A DNA stretch of 64,000 nucleotides from NCBI GenBank assembly GCA_030068075.1, contig CM057834.1, positions 91,653,119-91,717,118 on the forward strand, in the 5' to 3' direction. This DNA is from Paguma larvata (taxonomy: Eukaryota > Chordata > Mammalia > Carnivora > Viverridae). The notes below the pieces were generated by a model, which ran no database searches, had not been told where the DNA came from, and worked only from the letters and a program-made list of their open reading frames with translations. The translations under genes and the position numbers were made by a program. This document shows positions 59,115 to 64,000 of the stretch, piece after piece (the stretch's first letter is position 1; every line of letters begins with the position of its first letter).

Positions 59115-59635
59115 TATGACTACTTTCTTATAGATGCTTTCCCTAACCTCCACAGCCGTATTCAGGTTCCCTGTCAGTTTCTCTCTAAATATCCTTGTAG
59201 TAGATATTATGTGCATTCTCCAGGCCAAGGTACTCACACCCACCCCATAGCTGAGGTTATCCCTAGAAATGATCCTCAGTTAAAAATAAATGCCTCCACC
59301 AAGATCATAGTCTTCCCTCTAAGGTAGCTTGTACCCAATGACCTGTAGATGCAGGAGTGCAAATGCCCAGCTCCTGTATTTGGTTTGGGGACACAAGTCA
59401 GGACAATTCTAAAGAGCTATCCTAGCTCCAGAGCTCCCTGTGGGATTGGTTCCCCCTGGGATTGAACCCTCTGTGGCAACTTCATGACCAGTGAGCTTCC
59501 CCTCTGAACATATTCTTCCCCCAAACATATTCTCCCACACACTTTTACAGGAACTGTCTCAAAGAACACTCCCAGACTTAAGACAGCCTCATAATTTCTT
59601 TCCTGAATGATTCACTATTTTAATTATATATTGCG

Positions 59636-59637
<2 letters not shown>

Positions 59638-59679
<42 letters not shown>
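59638..59679. repeat. (TG)n microsatellite
   Basis: About 40 bp of TG at the place where unit I has only tgtgtgtgtgtg (40782-40793). Confidence 0.95.
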
Positions 59680-59680
<1 letters not shown>

Positions 59681-59953
59681 TTTACTCTGTATGGTATATC
59701 TCTTCATCAAATATTCTCTGTCAGGGAAGATACCATGCCCACTATGTTTCCTACTATATTTTCAGCATATTGTCTGAAAGGTAACTGTTATTCAAAAAAT
59801 GTCCTTGCTGAATGTTCTGTTCTTAATTTTCAATCAAGTTGGACTCTTTTGTAGTTTCAAAAATCATTTATATTTTTCTTTAGTGAATTTACCAATTTAG
59901 AAGAGAACTTTATGCACAAATAAAGCAAACTTTTATTAAAAAAATTAAAAATT

Positions 59954-60160
59954 GGGGCCACTGGGTGGCTCAGTCAGTTAAACCTCTGACTCTTGATTTT
60001 GGTTCAGGTCATGATCTCATGGGTTCATGAGATCAAGTTTTGTTTTAGGCTCTGTGCTGATGGAGTCTGCTTGGGATTATCTCCTTCTCACTCTCTCTCT
60101 CTCTGTCCCTCCTCTGCTCACATGCACTGCCTCTCTCAAAATAAATATTAAAAATATTTA
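59954..60160 (+). mobile_element. Felid SINE at the unit II/III border
   Basis: Same target (attaaaaattggggccactgg) as 41070, so it was present before the units were copied. CT-rich stretch and short A/T-rich tail. Confidence 0.92.
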
Positions 60161-60786
60161 ATAACACTTTATTCATTTATTTATTTATATTTTTTACTTA
60201 AATATTTTATTCTCACATAGTTAACTTTAAGTCTTTTAATATCCTGGGATCTGTGTTTTTCTTGGAAAGTCTATGTTCATAATCCAAGTCACTAAAAAGG
60301 AATGAAGAAAAATGAACAGAGCTGAAGAGAAATAAGGGTGTCTATTAAATGCACCAAATACAAGCTGTGGAGATACCAGAATAGGAGAGACAAAGGAGAG
60401 TAAGAATTCTTCAATGAAATGATGGTCGAAAACTTTCCAAATTTGATGAAAAACATTAATTTACATACCCAAGAAAGTCAAAGAACTCCAAGTTAAATGA
60501 ATTCAAAGAGATCCTCACACAAATACATAATACTAAAATTACTAAAAGACAAAGAACAAATCTTTAAAGCAACAACAACAACAACAAAATGACTCCTAAC
60601 ATACATGGGGACTCCATTAATATTAACAGGTGACTTGTTCTGGAAACAGTTAAGACTAGGAGGTAATGGGATGACATATTTAAGTGCTGAAACAATAAAA
60701 CATGATCAATCAAGCATCTTATATCTACCAAAACTATCTTTCAAAAATGAAAGCAGAAGAAAGACACATAACTCCCAGAAAAACTC

Positions 60787-60991
60787 GGGGCATCTGGGTG
60801 GCTCAGTCGGTTAAGCATCTGATTTTGGCTCAGGTCATGATCTCATGGTTCGTGAGTTTGAGCCTCATATTGGGCTCTGTACTGACAGCTCAGAGCCTGG
60901 AGCCTGCTTTGGATTCTGTGTCTCCCTCTCTCTGCCCCTCCACCATACACACTCTGTCTCTCTCTCTCTTAAAAATAAACATTTAAAAAAA
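60787..60991 (+). mobile_element. Felid SINE in HAL1 (unit III only)
   Basis: 17-bp TSD with one mismatch at 60770-60786 (aactcccagaaaaactc) and 60992-61008. Confidence 0.95.
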
Positions 60992-61204
60992 AACTCCCAG
61001 AAAAACCCAAACAGAGAATTTGTTGTTGACAGAGTCTTCTTATAAGAAATACCAAAGAAATTTCTTCTGACTAAAAGCAAATGACCCCAGGAGGTAATTA
61101 GGATCCACACATGTGCAAAGAAACAGCGCTGGTAAAAGTAATTCTGTGATTATAAAATATAGATGAATGCATAATTCTTTCCCTGCCTTACATTAACTAA
61201 TTTT

Positions 61205-61418
61205 TTAAGTTTATTTATTTATTTATTTTGAGAGAGACAGAGACAGTGTGAGTGGGGGAGGGGCAGCAAGAGAGGGAGAGAGAGAATCCTAAGCAGACTC
61301 CACACTGCCAACACAGAGCTCAATGTGGGGATTAAACTTATGAAATGTGAGATCATGACCCGAGCTGAAATCAAGAGTCGTATGGTTAACTGACTGAGCC
61401 ACCTGGGTGCCCCCAACC
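61205..61418 (-). mobile_element. Felid SINE in HAL1 (unit III only)
   Basis: TSD cattaactaatttt at 61191-61204 and 61419-61432. The unit I counterpart of this same site received an L1 instead (31184-31522). Confidence 0.95.
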
Positions 61419-62114
61419 CATTAACTAATTTTAAAAGCATTGTTTACATTAACCATATAATTGCATTGTTCAGTGGATAACATATAGAAATATAACATAT
61501 TTGTCAATGATAGTGTAAAGATGATGGGTAGGAGCAAAACTGTTTTGGAGAAAGGAAATGACACCAAATGGCAACTTGAATCTGAAGAACAGATGAAGAG
61601 AACCAGAAAAGATAAATAAGGTTAATTTAATAAATGCTATAAATATATACTTGTTCTCCTTTCTTCTCCCAGTTTCTTTACACATTACATAAACTAATAG
61701 TTGTAACAATACTGTTGAGTTTATAACTATATAAATATAATATGTACAAAGTGCCCAAAAGGGGGGGAAGGGAAGAGAGCTACATAGGGGTAATATTTCC
61801 TAGCTAAATGGCTCTGTTAGTTTATATCTAACATCGATTCCAAGTTAAGTTGGATGTGGCAAGTCCTAGAGCACGTACTAAAAAAATAATTTTAAAAAGT
61901 GAAAAAATATAATATTTATAATGTTATGCTAGAAAATATTCACATGATGCAAAAGTAATATACCTATAATTAACATGTGAAATGCAGTAAAAAAAAAAAG
62001 GTGCACAGCATTTATAAACAAGAAACTGTAGTTGAAACATAAAAACTAAAAAAGAATCATATGAAAGTAGAAATTTTTTTTAAAAATCACAGGAGAGATA
62101 AAGAATTCCTTTTA

Positions 62115-62295
62115 GGGCACTTGAGTGGCTCAGTCGGTTGAGCATCTGATTCAGTTCAGGTCATGATTTCATGGTTCATGAGTTTGATCCCTGCATCTGC
62201 CTCACTGCTGTCAGCGCAGAGCTCGCTGTAGATCCTCTGCTCCCCCCGCCCCCTTCTCTCTCTCTCTCTCTCAAAAATGAATAAACATTTATTGT
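62115..62295 (+). mobile_element. Felid SINE, shortened, beta segment
   Basis: gggcacttgagtggctcagt head, ctcactgctgtcagcgcaga, caaaaatgaataaacattt tail. Its 3' part is the one found in the chimeric SINE of unit II. Confidence 0.9.
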
Positions 62296-62519
62296 AAGAT
62301 CATCAGGATCTTTCATAAGATCATCAGGAGACTTAAAACAGATCAAGAAAGAACTAACAGATTTGAGAATAGGCCACAGTGTATATGCACAGCATCTGTT
62401 TATTAAGTCTGTTATGAATTACTAAGGACACGATATTTTATATTCCCATCATAAATGAATAAAAGCTCTATTCCCAGAATTCACATAAACACTAAGGATT
62501 CTTAGAGTTTTACTTTTTT

Positions 62520-62700
62520 CCAATCATATAGAAGTGGTATGGCTGATGGCTGAGTATATTTCAGCAAGTGGTTTCATGCCTTTTTTAATTTCTATATTCT
62601 CATCTGTTAAATGAACATAATACTACTTACCTAACAGGTTATTGCCAGGATTGAATAAAAATATAGCATACAATCAATACTTCCTTCCTTCCATCTATAT
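62520..62700 (+). mobile_element. MIR, unit III beta copy
   Basis: gtggtatggctgatggctga, attctcatctgttaaatgaa, ggttattgccaggattgaat. No SINE and no internal duplication here, so it is nearest to the ancestral arrangement of the three copies. Confidence 0.82.
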
Positions 62701-62938
62701 GATTCCAAAGCATTCAGCAAAGTTTCTTATGCAGTAGATATTCAATGTATAAAAGTCAATCAAATGTTACAAAATTTATATTCACTATCTTTACTGAAAA
62801 AAGTTCCACATGTTCATGGAACAAAATAACAAAGAAGTTAAGAGCAAAATTTGGAATCACACAAACCTGCATCAAATTGTATTCTTGTTCAGTTTTGAAA
62901 ATTATTATCAATATTAATTAAACAGTGGAGGTATTTCT

Positions 62939-63321
62939 TTATATATATATAACAGTTTATTTTCAAATTGGTTTACATAACACCCAGTGTTCATCCCAAC
63001 ATGTGCCCTCTTTAATGCCCGTCACCCCCTCTCCTCCCTCCCTCCTCCCCTCACCCTGAGTTTGTTCTTAGTCTTTGAGAGTCTCTTATGTTTTATCTCC
63101 CTCCCTCTCTGTGTCTTTTTTTCCTTTCCCCTCTTCCCCTCCCCCTGGTTTTTGCTTAGTCACACTTTCGACAATCATGGAAAGAGACCAAGTGCCCATC
63201 AACTGACAAATGGATAAAGAAGATGTGGTACATATATACAATAGACTACTACGTGGCAATGAGAAAAAATGAAATCTGGCCATGTGTAGCAAAATGGATG
63301 GAACTGGAGGGTATTATGTTA
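62939..63321 (-). mobile_element. Young twin-primed (5'-inverted) L1, unit III only
   Basis: Perfect 15-bp TSD agtggaggtatttct at 62924-62938 and 63322-63336. 62939-63168 is the L1 3' end in minus orientation (ttattttcaaattggtttac, catcccaacatgtgccctct). 63169-63321 is upstream L1 sequence in plus orientation (tggaaagagaccaagtgccc to gagggtattatgtt). Units I and II show the empty site. Confidence 0.93.
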
Positions 63322-63473
63322 AGTGGAGGTATTTCTAACAGGAACAAAGAAAATAAGTATTTGAGGTGGCTATGCAAAAGAAACAGAAGTTTTAATTACA
63401 TATCAGTCCTTTTTTTCTCCTTATCTCCTAGTAAGGAACATTCATTTATTTTAGAGAATTTCATATTTTGACT

Positions 63474-63530
63474 CTTGATTTTGGCTCAGGTCATGTTCCC
63501 AGGGTTGTGGGACCGAGAATTGAGTTGGGC
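63474..63530 (+). mobile_element. SINE remnant, unit III
   Basis: cttgattttggctcaggtca and tgttcccagggttgtgg match the unit II SINE at 42466; head and tail are gone and the next sequence is that found in unit II only at about 43027. Confidence 0.8.
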
Positions 63531-63837
63531 TCCAATGAACTTTTCCAGAACACAGACCACTAAAATCTTCCTGGTAAAAGTAGTATTCTCTTTACAGTTT
63601 TGTTTTTGTTTTACCTATCACCATATAACTAAGCATATAAACATATACTCTGTATATGTATCATATAACTATGAGCATATAAACATTTATGTGCATTATG
63701 TTAAGAGGCAAACATTTAAATTATGTAAAAAAGTTGCAACATATTACATCTAAGATACATCAAGTTATACATAAGACTTATTTTGAGTATGGTAATTACA
63801 TGTGAATTAGGATTCAAATAAAGATCTATAACTACTA

Positions 63838-64000
63838 TTTTTTTCCTATTTTAGATGTTTTTACTTAAATTACAGTTAGGTATCAAACACTGTAATATTA
63901 GTTTAAGGTGTACAATTTAGTGACTCAACACTTCCATACAAACATCTGGAAAGCATCACAGGTGTACCCCTCAATCCCCATCACTTATTTAATCCCCCCA
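63838..64000 (-). mobile_element. Start of the unit III copy of the older twin-primed L1
   Basis: tacttaaattacagttaggt, gtgtacaatttagtgactca and cacaggtgtacccctcaatc match 43296-43430 of unit II. Runs off the window. Confidence 0.85.

Larger units (their letters stand above)
54465..59822 (+). mobile_element. L2 element, unit II alpha copy, split by an L1
   Basis: Left part 54465-54516, right part 58613-59822, separated by the minus L1. Reading across the break restores the unit I order (gatctttt / aaaacacaaaatggatcagg). The right part also contains a SINE (58907-59114) and a TG microsatellite (59638-59679). Confidence 0.75.
41070..59953. repeat. Tandem segmental duplication, unit II (carries the OR block)
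   Basis: Order: chimeric SINE (41070-41320), beta (41321-44416), OR block (44417-50273), alpha (50274-59953). The alpha copy contains a large L1 insertion (54517-58612) absent from unit I. The HAL1 part of beta is missing, removed by SINE-SINE recombination. Confidence 0.88.
60298..61905 (+). mobile_element. HAL1-type element, unit III copy, 5' part cut by the duplication junction
   Basis: Homologous to 30431-32050: aatgaagaaaaatgaacaga, gaaaaacattaatttacata, gaactccaagttaaatgaat, gaaataccaaagaaatttct, ggataacatatagaaatata. The HAL1 5' half seen in unit I is absent, so homology starts abruptly at about 60298. Carries two SINEs. Confidence 0.8.
59954..64000. repeat. Tandem segmental duplication, start of unit III (continues past the window)
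   Basis: Opens with the SINE shared with unit II, a short flank (60160-60297), HAL1, a second SINE, MIR and the AT-rich beta tail. The last bases align with about 43430 of unit II. Confidence 0.88.

Noticed and set aside
1..64000. A previously undescribed gene system
   Set aside because: After reading both strands I find one receptor pseudogene and transposable elements; I cannot support a new functional system from the sequence.

Overview
This window is mammalian nuclear DNA from a carnivore, most likely a cat-family (felid) genome. The main evidence is about 27 copies of a tRNA-derived SINE with the felid-type head (gggcgcctgggtggctcag, tRNA-like A and B boxes, CT-rich stretch, AATAAA/A-rich tail), together with carnivore L1s, MIR, L2, HAL1 and a MaLR LTR. 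I found no bacterial, phage or CRISPR content and no intact protein-coding gene. The only host gene recognised is one olfactory receptor of the OR9A type (47104-48049, minus strand). It is full length but broken by a single-base frameshift in a homopolymer, and it also has the DRY arginine replaced by histidine. Family names and repeat edges come from recognition by eye and are good to about 10-20 bp except where target-site duplications (TSDs) fix them.

Layout. 1-9420: an older plus-strand L1 split by a full-length minus-strand L1 (about 1260-8356) that carries two SINEs at one target site; further SINEs lie in the flanks. 9421-27650: mostly single-copy intergenic DNA with a 5'-truncated L1 that has a clean TSD, two old L1M fragments, SINEs, two MIRs, an L2 piece and simple repeats; I recognise no exon there. 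27650-30430: intergenic DNA leading into a HAL1-type element. 30430-64000: a tandem segmental duplication.

The duplication is the most informative part. Each unit reads: beta segment (HAL1, MIR, AT-rich tail), then an OR block (about 5.9 kb with an MLT1-type LTR, a SINE and the OR9A pseudogene), then alpha segment (unclassified DNA, L1M, MIR, L2). Unit I (about 30428-41069) has beta and alpha joined directly at about 35257 and lacks the OR block. Unit II (41070-59953) keeps the OR block (44417-50273), but its beta start was deleted by recombination between two SINEs, leaving a chimeric SINE at 41070-41320. Unit III starts at 59954 and runs off the window; by homology an OR9A-like copy is expected about 3.7 kb beyond its end. 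Copy-specific SINE and L1 insertions, many with visible TSDs, give a relative order of events. One L1 insertion shared by units II and III but absent from unit I groups those two together.

No novel defence, regulatory or coding system is visible. The real interest is genome structure: a tandem OR9A-associated duplication with a precise OR-block loss, a SINE-SINE deletion, two twin-primed (5'-inverted) L1s, a doubly used SINE target and one L1-endonuclease site used independently in two paralogous copies.
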